The position numbers and the translations under genes are program-made. The notes under the pieces are model-generated. The model made no database searches and was not told the origin of the DNA. It saw nothing but the letters and a program-made list of their open reading frames with translations. A DNA stretch of 7,305 nucleotides, taken from Clostridia bacterium. Lineage in GTDB: Bacteria; Bacillota_A; Clostridia; Christensenellales; Borkfalkiaceae. Shown piece by piece: positions 1-7,305 of the stretch. Every line of letters begins with the position of its first letter. Position 1 is the first letter of the stretch. The stretch is taken from assembly GCA_017621955.1 (NCBI GenBank), contig JAGASB010000209.1, positions 1 through 7,305 of the forward strand. Direction: 5' to 3'.

Positions 1-194
1 ATAGGTGCTTGAAGAATATTGCTGATTCAATGCGTGTTGAATATCAAGACGTTGCTCAAGCCTCCGTGTGGAATCCGCAAGCAATAAAAGGTGTTCATTC
101 TTTTTTGAGAAATATTGGACTTTATGGGTATAAAAGAACTGTTAGAACTGTTTCTGCTTATGATTTGACAAAAATATTCTTTTGCTGTGCGTAA
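1..194 (+). CDS. 3' end of an unidentified gene (5' truncated)
   Basis: This frame is open from the window edge to a TAA at 192-194 and gives about 64 residues. It is the only plus-strand frame without early stops, and the three minus-strand frames are all interrupted. Codon use resembles the other genes here. The peptide contains MRVEYQDVAQASVWNPQ near its start and a basic, aromatic stretch (LYGYKRTVRTVSAYDLTK), and it ends in FFCCA. I do not recognise the family. No membrane segment, repeat or catalytic motif is visible in this short tail. A TTG at position 9 could in principle start a small protein, but it has no Shine-Dalgarno and the frame continues upstream, so a truncated longer gene is more likely. 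It is followed by a terminator and converges on the AraC-type regulator, so it is probably not part of the lactose locus. Confidence 0.55.
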   Translation, partial: RCLKNIADSMRVEYQDVAQASVWNPQAIKGVHSFLRNIGLYGYKRTVRTVSAYDLTKIFFCCA

Positions 195-208
195 CTAACA
201 GTAAAAAC

Positions 209-248
209 AAAAAGGCGGATGATGTAAATTTACATCTTCCGCTTTTTT
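209..248. terminator. Bidirectional intrinsic terminator
   Basis: A long near-perfect inverted repeat centred between 228 and 229. Positions 215-228 pair with 229-242 with one T:T mismatch (220/237), and the inner GATGTAAATTTACATC (221-236) is a perfect palindrome. The stem is flanked by an A run (209-213) and a T run (243-248), so RNA from either strand gets a hairpin followed by U residues. It sits between two convergent genes ending at 194 (plus) and 257 (minus), as expected for a shared terminator. Confidence 0.9.
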
Positions 249-256
249 CTTTAAAA

Positions 257-703
257 TTATTCTCCCGAATGTAATGCTTTGTATTCAGAGGGGGACATTC
301 CTATATGTTTTGTAAACAATCTACTAAAATACAAAGGATTATTAAACCCGACGGTATAAGCTGTTTCCGTAACATTATAGTCGTTTGTTTCTAGTAGCAT
401 TTTTGCGTTAGATAAACGAAGAGATAATATATATTGTAAAGGAGTGACTTTAGTTACTTGTTTGAATCTTCTATTAAACCAACAAGTGCTTACGTGTAAT
501 GATTTAGCATATTCATCAATGTTTATATCTTTCGTGTAGTTTTCGTTGAAATAACGAATAGAACGCTCAATATCGTTTAGTGCGTCAATACCTGATTTTC
601 CGTTTTCTTTTAGATAACGATTGATGAGTAAAAATATATGGCGTAATAACATTGTTAGTAGTTCTTTATAGTTTGCACGACAAAGTTGCAACTCTCTAAT
701 CAT
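257..703 (-). CDS. C-terminal DNA-binding half of the split AraC-family regulator
   Basis: 148 residues opening with the ATG that directly follows the TAA of the upstream half. Residues 1-45 are the helical linker. Residues about 46-145 form the AraC-type double helix-turn-helix: first HTH around 61-81 (NIDEYAKSLHVSTCWFNRRF), the connecting helix with PLQYILSLRLSNAKMLL, second HTH around 111-131 (VTETAYTVGFNNPLYFSRLF), ending in GMSPSEYK, close to the family signature. There is no further damage. The Shine-Dalgarno is poor (GAG just before the stop), so translation would depend on reinitiation by ribosomes ending at the abutting stop. If made, it would be a DNA-binding domain freed from its sensor and could act without inducer. 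This is inference. Confidence 0.55.
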   Translation of the reverse strand: MIRELQLCRANYKELLTMLLRHIFLLINRYLKENGKSGIDALNDIERSIRYFNENYTKDINIDEYAKSLHVSTCWFNRRFKQVTKVTPLQYILSLRLSNAKMLLETNDYNVTETAYTVGFNNPLYFSRLFTKHIGMSPSEYKALHSGE

Positions 704-1111
704 TTACTCAAAAAGCCATTGATAATCGGGAGATGTTCCGGAATAAAATATGTTTTTATCATTCGGCAAGTTATAATAATCTAAAATTTTATCTACGTCG
801 CTGCCTGTAAAATGTACCCAAAAAGCTTGACATTTATCTTGTGGACGATAGAAGTATGATTGAACTTCATAAGGGCGATAAAGTATCATTTCGCCTTTAG
901 AAATGATTTTTTCAGCACCATTAAAACGAAAATGTGCTTTTCCGTCCATTATATATAATAATTGATAATCTCTTCTTCCTTTAGGTCGATTTGTTTTTAT
1001 AATAGGACCACTATCAACACGATAATATCCGCAACTTGTCACGATTAAAGGTTTCCTTGTGTCTTTAACAACGGATATAGAATTGTTCAAATAAGCAACA
1101 TTTGTGTACAT
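704..1111 (-). CDS. N-terminal sensor half of the split AraC-family regulator
   Basis: 135 residues from ATG 1111 to the TAA at 704-706. The pattern is that of the AraC-type cupin domain: RRDYQLLYIMDGKAHFRFNG, then KGEMILYRPYEVQSYFY and FWVHFTG, where effector sugars usually bind. Conserved GEMILY/RP residues mark the beta-barrel turn. On its own it has no DNA-binding domain, so it could at most bind ligand or dimerise. A strong Shine-Dalgarno (AAAGGAAGGG) and a consensus-like promoter precede it, so this fragment should be transcribed and translated. The ligand is inferred to be lactose, galactose or a derivative from the neighbouring genes only. Confidence 0.6.
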   Translation of the reverse strand: MYTNVAYLNNSISVVKDTRKPLIVTSCGYYRVDSGPIIKTNRPKGRRDYQLLYIMDGKAHFRFNGAEKIISKGEMILYRPYEVQSYFYRPQDKCQAFWVHFTGSDVDKILDYYNLPNDKNIFYSGTSPDYQWLFE

Positions 1112-1116
1112 AAAAT

Positions 1117-1126
1117 CCCTTCCTTT
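1117..1126 (-). promoter_or_regulatory. Ribosome binding site that decides the regulator start
   Basis: The minus strand reads AAAGGAAGGG followed by five bases and ATG at 1111. This places the regulator start at MYTNVAYLNN and excludes the 36-codon upstream extension, whose hydrophobic, Ile/Tyr-rich sequence comes from promoter DNA. Confidence 0.85.
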
Positions 1127-1141
1127 CATAAAATTATATAG

Positions 1142-1159
1142 ATATATTATATAATATAT
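1142..1159. repeat. 18-base AT-only palindrome at the regulator transcription start
   Basis: ATATATTATATAATATAT is a perfect palindrome that touches the -10 box of the regulator promoter and covers the expected transcription start. A protein bound here would block that promoter, so autoregulation is conceivable. Its purely A/T makeup makes chance a serious alternative. Confidence 0.35.
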
Positions 1160-1186
1160 TATACATAAAAAAATTGGTAAAATCAA
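1158..1186 (-). promoter_or_regulatory. Promoter of the AraC-family regulator
   Basis: On the minus strand, TTGATT (1186-1181), a 17-base spacer, and a perfect TATAAT (1163-1158). This is an excellent match to the sigma-70/SigA consensus. The predicted start of transcription is near 1151, giving a leader of about 40 bases before the ATG at 1111. Confidence 0.8.
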
Positions 1187-1234
1187 GCACTCTGTACTGT
1201 TTTGTGCATATTTAAGCAAAAATCATACATAAAC

Positions 1235-1251
1235 TTTTAAGCGATTTCTAT
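1235..1251 (+). promoter_or_regulatory. Degenerate cre-like site (possible CcpA operator)
   Basis: The 17 bases TTTTAAGCGATTTCTAT match the Bacillota catabolite-responsive element pattern WTGNNARCGNWWWCAWW except at the G of TG and the A of CA. The site ends on the first base of the -35 box of the rightward promoter, where a bound repressor would hinder RNA polymerase. Glucose repression of a lactose operon through CcpA is common in Bacillota. The two mismatches make this tentative. Confidence 0.3.
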
Positions 1252-1279
1252 TGAATTTTTTGTCAAAAAGTTGTAAAAT
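1251..1279 (+). promoter_or_regulatory. Promoter of the galactoside operon
   Basis: TTGAAT (1251-1256), a 17-base spacer, and TAAAAT (1274-1279), a good sigma-70/SigA-type promoter. Transcription should begin near 1286, leaving about 40 bases before the transporter ATG at 1326. The spacing is ideal but each box departs from consensus, which suits a promoter needing activation or relieved by induction. Confidence 0.75.
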
Positions 1280-1284
1280 ATAGG

Positions 1285-1300
1285 TAAGGTAAAAACCTTA
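1285..1300 (+). other. Small hairpin at the predicted 5' end of the operon mRNA
   Basis: TAAGGT, an AAAA loop, and ACCTTA form a perfect 6-base-pair inverted repeat starting within a base or so of the predicted transcription start. It could be a 5' stabilising stem in the mRNA or part of an operator. It lacks a T run, so it is not a terminator. Confidence 0.45.
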
Positions 1301-1325
1301 AATATATCGAACGGGGTACAAGAAA

Positions 1326-2714
1326 ATGGAAGAAAAGAAATATTTGAAGTGGTATCACAAAGTTGGATACGGCTCAGGCGACGTGGCGGGAAACTGCGTA
1401 TATGCGCTACTCACTGCGTTTATGATGATTTACCTTACCGATACTGTTGGACTCAGTATGGGTATTGTAAGTACATTAATTGCGGTATCAAAGATTTTTG
1501 ATGGCGTATCAGATTTCTTCTTTGGAAGAATGATAGATAAGACAAAAACAAAGATGGGCAAAGCTCGCCCTTGGATGCTTTGGCCATATATAGGTTGTGC
1601 TGTTTGTCTTGTGGCTTGTTTTGCTATTCCTATGAGTTGGGGTGAAACTGCACAATACATTTTCTTCTTTATTGCATACACGCTTTTGAACGCAGTATTC
1701 TTTACGGCAAATAATATTGCATACGCATCACTTACTGCGCTTGTTACAAAAAATACGAATGAAAGAGTTCAACTTGGTTCTTTCCGTTTTGTTTTTGCTT
1801 TTGGAACAAAGATATTTATTGAAGCAATTACAATTTTCGCAGTAACTTGGCTTGGCGGTGGAGCTATGGGTTGGAGAAACATTGCAATCATTTACGCTGT
1901 TCTTGGTCTTATTGTAAATACGATTTCAGTTTTCTCGGTTAAAGAACTTCCTGAAGCGGATGAAGGTATGGAAGAAGAAAGAGAAGAAGAACATAAACTT
2001 ACTTTTGTTCAATCTTTCAAACTTTTACTTAAAAACAAGTATTATCTAGTTATTTGTGCAACATACATATTAACACAAATATATGCTTCCCTTATTGGTA
2101 TTGGTACGTATTATACAAAATATATTCTTGGTGATGAAGGAATATTTAGTTCGCTTTCGCTTGCAATAAACATCACAATGGTATTAGCTTTGATTGCTCT
2201 GCCGATGGTTATTAAAAAGATGGGTGGTATGTACAAACTTAATATGATTGGTTACATTATTGCTGCCGTAGGTAGAGTTGGTGTTATGGTTGCAGGTTAT
2301 GCAGGAAGCGTTCCGCTTATGCTTGTGTTTACTGCTGTATCTACTCTTGGTATTGCACCATTACAAGGCGATATGAACGCACTCATTGCTTCTTGTTCTG
2401 AATATACAACGCTTACAACCGGTCAACGTATTGACGGTATGATGTTCTCTTGCTCTTCACTTGGTATCAAGATTGGTGGCGCTTTTGGTACGGCTATTTG
2501 TGGTTGGCTTCTTGATGCAACGGGATTCGTTGAAAATGTAGCTCAAAATGCAGCAACCACCGGAATGCTTCAGTTCTTATACTTATGGGCTCCTATCATC
2601 ATTTGTGGCGCAGTATTTTTACTTATTTCTCTTCTTCGTGTAGAAAAAGCGAATAAAAAGCTTCTTGAATCAAAAGAAGATAAAACCGTACCCGACGTGT
2701 ACGGAAATGTTTAA
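1326..2714 (+). CDS. GPH-family (MelB-like) galactoside:cation symporter
   Basis: A 462-residue inner-membrane transporter of the glycoside-pentoside-hexuronide:cation symporter family within the major facilitator superfamily, usual length for the group, with about 12 hydrophobic segments. Family marks are GYGSGDVAGN near residue 14, the paired acidic residues D59 and D63 in KIFDGVSDFFFG (equivalent to the cation-binding D55 and D59 of MelB), and the cytoplasmic-loop motif DKTKTKMGKARPW (71-83). The position of MelB sugar ligand D19 aligns with N23, common in other GPH members. A highly charged loop (about 209-227, GMEEEREEEHK) lies between the two six-helix halves. It is the first gene of the operon. 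Its Shine-Dalgarno is weak (GGGG at 1313-1316, 9 bases from the ATG). Lactose as substrate is inferred from lacZ 9 bases downstream; other beta-galactosides are possible. Confidence 0.9.
   Translation: MEEKKYLKWYHKVGYGSGDVAGNCVYALLTAFMMIYLTDTVGLSMGIVSTLIAVSKIFDGVSDFFFGRMIDKTKTKMGKARPWMLWPYIGCAVCLVACFAIPMSWGETAQYIFFFIAYTLLNAVFFTANNIAYASLTALVTKNTNERVQLGSFRFVFAFGTKIFIEAITIFAVTWLGGGAMGWRNIAIIYAVLGLIVNTISVFSVKELPEADEGMEEEREEEHKLTFVQSFKLLLKNKYYLVICATYILTQIYASLIGIGTYYTKYILGDEGIFSSLSLAINITMVLALIALPMVIKKMGGMYKLNMIGYIIAAVGRVGVMVAGYAGSVPLMLVFTAVSTLGIAPLQGDMNALIASCSEYTTLTTGQRIDGMMFSCSSLGIKIGGAFGTAICGWLLDATGFVENVAQNAATTGMLQFLYLWAPIIICGAVFLLISLLRVEKANKKLLESKEDKTVPDVYGNV
2686..2704 (+). other. GC-rich inverted repeat at the 3' end of the transporter gene
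   Basis: CCGTAC (2686-2691) and GTACGG (2699-2704) form a perfect 6-base-pair stem with a 7-base loop within the last transporter codons, 8 bases before the lacZ Shine-Dalgarno. It has no T run, so it is not a terminator. It could mark an mRNA processing or stability boundary, but a stem this short inside a coding region may be chance. Confidence 0.3.
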
Positions 2715-5305
<2,591 letters not shown>

Positions 5306-5707
5306 ATGAAAATTGCATTGATAGCACACGATAAGAAGAAAGCTGAAATAATTGAACTTGCAAAGAAATATAACGATGTTCTTGCAAAAGATGAATTATA
5401 TGCTACAGGAACGACGGGAACGCTCATTATGGGCGAAACGGCGTTGCCTATCAAAAGAATGAAAAGTGGTCCACTTGGTGGTGACCAACAAATCGGAGCA
5501 ATGCTTGCAAATGGAGAATTAGGCTTAATAATTTTCTTACGTGATCCGTTGACCGCTCAACCGCACGAACCTGACGTTTCTGCACTTTTAAGACTTTGCG
5601 ACGTTCAAAAAATACCCCTTGCTACTAACGTAAGTAGTGCGACAATTATGTTAGAAACATTAAAGAGTGGGAATTTTTCAGAATTGGTTGTAGAAACAGC
5701 GAAATAA
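5306..5707 (+). CDS. mgsA: Methylglyoxal synthase
   Basis: A 133-residue cytosolic lyase converting dihydroxyacetone phosphate to methylglyoxal and phosphate, a bypass of lower glycolysis that frees phosphate. The whole family pattern is present: ALIAHDKKK (H8, D9, K12), [11 protein letters not shown] (T34, T36, T37), [11 protein letters not shown] (catalytic D60, equal to E. coli D71), FLRDP (D80), [13 protein letters not shown] (H87, D90, equal to E. coli H98 and D101) and PLATNVSSA. It matches E. coli MgsA with a constant offset of 11 residues; the short C-terminus resembles the roughly 137-residue Bacillus form and lacks the extra E. coli tail. It lies 14 bases after lacZ with AAGGAG 7 bases before the ATG, so it is co-transcribed. 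It is not a known Leloir or lactose enzyme, so its place here is unusual; managing triose phosphate from rapid lactose use is the likely role. Confidence 0.95.
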   Translation: MKIALIAHDKKKAEIIELAKKYNDVLAKDELYATGTTGTLIMGETALPIKRMKSGPLGGDQQIGAMLANGELGLIIFLRDPLTAQPHEPDVSALLRLCDVQKIPLATNVSSATIMLETLKSGNFSELVVETAK

Positions 5708-5740
5708 GTAAATATATGGAAGAATGAAGGGGAATAAAAA

Positions 5741-7024
5741 ATGATTAATTCAGTTAAGGCGGTAGAAAATTTTAAGAAAGGAATGTATGATAACCTTCTT
5801 AAAGATATTTATGTAGATGAGAAGTTGATTGAACACCAACGAAATAGATATATAAACGCTATAAAAGAATACGAGATTTTATTTTGTCAAGACGATATTA
5901 ACATTTTTAGTGCGCCCGGAAGAACTGAGGTTTGTGGAAATCATACGGACCATCAGCACGGAAAAATTTTAGCGGCATCAATTAACCTTGATATTATTGC
6001 AATTACTTCTACGAATAATAGCAATATAGTAAAAGTTGTATCTAATGGATATGATATGATTTCCATTGATATTAACGATTTGGAAATTAGAGAAAGTGAA
6101 ACGGGAGATACTGCAAGTTTAGTTCGTGGAGTATTAAAAGGATTAAAAGAGCGTGGCTATAAGATAGGTGGATTTAATGCTTATACAACGAGTGAAGTAT
6201 TAATTGGTTCGGGTTTATCTTCATCTGCTGCTTTTGAAAATGTTATTGGTGCAATTGTATCAGGATTATTTAATGATAACAAAATAGATGCCATAACACT
6301 TGCCCAAACTTCAAAATTTGCAGAAAACGTTTATTTCAAAAAACCTTGTGGGCTAATGGACCAAATGGCAAGTTCAGTTGGTGGACTTATATACGTTGAT
6401 TTCAAAAACCCCGAAAAACCGATAGTCAATAAACTTGACGTGGACTTTGAGAAATATGGTTATAGTATTTGTATCGTCGATACAAAAGGTTCACACGTTG
6501 ATTTAACTGATGACTATGCGATGATTCCTTTGGAGATGAAAAAGGTAGCAAATTACTTCGGCAAAGAAGTGTTGAGAGATTGTGATGCTACGCAATTTTA
6601 TCTCCATCTTCCCGAAATAAGAAAAGTTGCAGGAGATAGAGCAACTCTTCGTGCTTTCCATTTCTTTAAGGAAGAACGTCACGTAGAAAATGCAGTTGAT
6701 GCATTAAAGAAAGATGATGTTGGAGCTTTCCTATCTATTATTAAAAACTCCGGAAATTCTTCGTTCAAATACTTGCAAAACGTCTATACGAATAGGGACG
6801 TGCAAAATCAAAACGTGTCAGTTGCTTTGGCATTTAGTGGAGCGTTATTATTAGAACAATATGGTGTTTCAAGAGTACACGGTGGTGGTTTTGCGGGTAC
6901 GATTCAAGCGTTTGTAAAGAACGACTTCGTTAATAATTATAAAAAGTTTGTTGAAGCAGTATTTGGAGATAATTCCTGTCACGTGCTTAAAATTAGAAAA
7001 CAAGGAAGTATAAAGGTAATTTAA
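5741..7024 (+). CDS. galK: Galactokinase (GHMP kinase family)
   Basis: A 427-residue cytosolic kinase that phosphorylates alpha-D-galactose with ATP to galactose-1-phosphate, first committed step of the Leloir pathway. Motif 1 is FSAPGRTEVCGNHTDHQHG (57-74), with R61, H68 and D70 at sugar-contact positions. Motif 2, the ATP phosphate loop, is GSGLSSSAAFE (156-166). The catalytic-base motif is CGLMDQMAS with D207 (human D186). Motif 3 is VHGGGFAGTIQAF (379-391). The usual GEHTDY is GNHTDH here, so the glutamate that contacts galactose in studied enzymes is Asn67. The protein is somewhat longer than the common 380-400 residues, with about 56 residues before motif 1. AAGGGG (5727-5732) lies 8 bases before the ATG, and the gap to mgsA is 33 bases. 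Other GHMP sugar kinases are less likely given lacZ and galM alongside. Confidence 0.9.
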   Translation: MINSVKAVENFKKGMYDNLLKDIYVDEKLIEHQRNRYINAIKEYEILFCQDDINIFSAPGRTEVCGNHTDHQHGKILAASINLDIIAITSTNNSNIVKVVSNGYDMISIDINDLEIRESETGDTASLVRGVLKGLKERGYKIGGFNAYTTSEVLIGSGLSSSAAFENVIGAIVSGLFNDNKIDAITLAQTSKFAENVYFKKPCGLMDQMASSVGGLIYVDFKNPEKPIVNKLDVDFEKYGYSICIVDTKGSHVDLTDDYAMIPLEMKKVANYFGKEVLRDCDATQFYLHLPEIRKVAGDRATLRAFHFFKEERHVENAVDALKKDDVGAFLSIIKNSGNSSFKYLQNVYTNRDVQNQNVSVALAFSGALLLEQYGVSRVHGGGFAGTIQAFVKNDFVNNYKKFVEAVFGDNSCHVLKIRKQGSIKVI

Positions 7025-7058
7025 CCTTTTATAAATTATTCTATAAGAGCATAAAAGG
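7025..7058 (+). other. Inverted repeat covering the galM ribosome binding site
   Basis: CCTTTTAT (7025-7032) begins right after the galK stop and is perfectly complementary to ATAAAAGG (7051-7058), with an 18-base loop. The 3' arm contains most of the galM Shine-Dalgarno (AAAAGGAG, 7053-7060), so the fold would hide it. A ribosome finishing galK would cover the 5' arm and open the site. There is no T run, so it is not a terminator. The stem is AU-rich with a large loop and may be weak. Confidence 0.4.
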
Positions 7059-7065
7059 AGTAAAG

Positions 7066-7305
7066 ATGTCAAATATAAGTAAATACTTCTTTGGCTATAA
7101 TGCAGAAGGAAATGCAGTCAATCATTACGTTATAGAGAATATTAAAGGTTCAAAGGTTGTAATAAGTCAATTAGGTGCTGCGATTGTTTCCATTATTGTG
7201 CCTGATAAAAAAGGCGAAATGAAAGACGTTGTTTTAGGTTACAATGATGTAAATGGATACGAAACGGGAGAAGAATATTTTGGGGCAACCGTAGGAAGAT
7301 GTTGC
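7066..7305 (+). CDS. galM: Aldose 1-epimerase (mutarotase), 3' truncated by window end
   Basis: The first 80 residues of a galactose mutarotase, which interconverts beta- and alpha-galactose so that the beta-anomer released by LacZ can be used by GalK. The family's N-terminal pattern is clear: an early strand with VVISQLGAAIVSIIVPDKKG (31-50), KDVVLGYNDVNGYE (53-66), then YFGATVGRCC, the conserved start of the GATxGRxxNRI motif whose arginine lies in the sugar site. The usual length is about 340 residues, so roughly three quarters of the gene lies beyond the window. AAAAGGAG is 5 bases before the ATG, and the gap to galK is 41 bases in the same orientation with no terminator. The catalytic His and Glu are outside the window. 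Confidence 0.9.
   Translation, partial: MSNISKYFFGYNAEGNAVNHYVIENIKGSKVVISQLGAAIVSIIVPDKKGEMKDVVLGYNDVNGYETGEEYFGATVGRCC

Larger units (their letters stand above)
257..1111 (-). pseudogene. AraC-family transcriptional regulator interrupted by an in-frame TAA
   Basis: Read through its stop, this frame gives 283 residues, the normal length for a one-component AraC/XylS sugar regulator: an N-terminal cupin-type ligand domain, a helical linker, and a C-terminal double helix-turn-helix domain. The two parts lie in the same frame with no insertion or deletion. Only a TAA at 704-706 (minus strand) separates ...YQWLFE from MIRELQ.... One change from AAA (Lys) would explain it. The start is the ATG at 1111 because a strong AAAGGAAGGG lies 5 bases upstream; the in-frame ATG at 1129 and earlier ones lie at or upstream of that site. 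It is divergent from the transporter-lacZ operon, the usual place for a local activator of sugar genes. TAA is an ordinary stop elsewhere in the window, so recoding is unlikely. Options are a recent nonsense mutation, a sequencing error, or two polypeptides made by reinitiation. Confidence 0.8.
1112..1325. promoter_or_regulatory. Divergent control region between regulator and operon
   Basis: 214 bases, very AT-rich, with no credible gene. It holds a leftward promoter (1158-1186), an 18-base AT-only palindrome (1142-1159), a GCAC/GTGC inverted pair (1187-1190 and 1204-1207), a cre-like site (1235-1251), a rightward promoter (1251-1279) and a hairpin at the rightward transcript start (1285-1300). 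Short direct repeats are present: ATACATAAA at 1161 and 1225, TTTAAGC at 1211 and 1236. In DNA this AT-rich they are about what chance gives. The regulator's own binding site should be here but cannot be fixed by eye. Confidence 0.8.

Noticed and set aside
704..706. Recoding of TAA as a sense codon (alternative genetic code)
   Set aside because: TAA ends every complete gene in the window in the expected place, including a TAATAA double stop after lacZ.
1112..1219. N-terminal extension of the regulator to an upstream ATG at 1219
   Set aside because: The extra 36 codons translate promoter and leader DNA, and the strong Shine-Dalgarno serves the ATG at 1111.
1211..1242. TTTAAGC direct repeats as defined AraC-binding half-sites
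   Set aside because: Seven-base repeats are common by chance in this AT-rich region, and the 25-base spacing is not the typical 21 of AraC half-sites.
7021..7060. Terminator between galK and galM
   Set aside because: The inverted repeat there is AU-rich, has an 18-base loop and is not followed by a T run; it overlaps the galM ribosome binding site instead.
6869..7072. Minus-strand open frame over the end of galK and the start of galM
   Set aside because: It is antisense to conserved galK motif 3 and crosses the galK-galM junction, with no coding features of its own.

Overview
The window is a chromosomal carbohydrate-use locus from a low-GC bacterium, most likely a gut-type Bacillota (Clostridia-like). 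The grounds are the AT-rich coding style, strong AGGAGG-type ribosome binding sites, tight gene packing, an AraC-type local regulator in place of LacI, and Firmicutes-like variants of the galactose enzymes. Species cannot be named from the sequence alone.

Layout. Positions 1-194 hold the 3' end of an unidentified plus-strand gene. A bidirectional hairpin terminator (209-248) separates it from a convergent AraC-family regulator on the minus strand (257-1111). That regulator is cut by an in-frame TAA at 704-706, between its cupin-type sensor domain and its DNA-binding domain, and an ATG follows the stop directly. A 214-base divergent control region (1112-1325) contains a good sigma-70-type promoter in each direction, a degenerate cre-like site against the rightward -35 box, and a small hairpin at the predicted 5' end of the rightward transcript.

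The plus-strand operon runs as: GPH-family sugar:cation symporter (1326-2714), GH2 beta-galactosidase lacZ (2724-5291), methylglyoxal synthase mgsA (5306-5707), galactokinase galK (5741-7024) and aldose 1-epimerase galM (7066 to beyond the window end). Gaps are 9 to 41 bases, each gene after the first has its own clear Shine-Dalgarno, and no terminator is visible inside the operon.

How it works together. The transporter imports a galactoside, most likely lactose. LacZ hydrolyses it in the cytoplasm, GalM converts beta- to alpha-galactose, and GalK makes galactose-1-phosphate. The uridylyltransferase (galT) and 4-epimerase (galE) are not in the window and may lie downstream or elsewhere. The unexpected member is mgsA, which diverts dihydroxyacetone phosphate to methylglyoxal. 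Its place between lacZ and galK suggests a built-in overflow or phosphate-recycling valve for fast sugar influx.

Points most worth a second look: the split regulator, mgsA inside the operon, inverted repeats around the start regions of mgsA and galM that suggest translational coupling, a beta-galactosidase that appears to lack one of the five E. coli LacZ domains and has an apparent Asp/Asn exchange at the Na+/galactose site, and a galactokinase with GNHTDH in place of GEHTDY.
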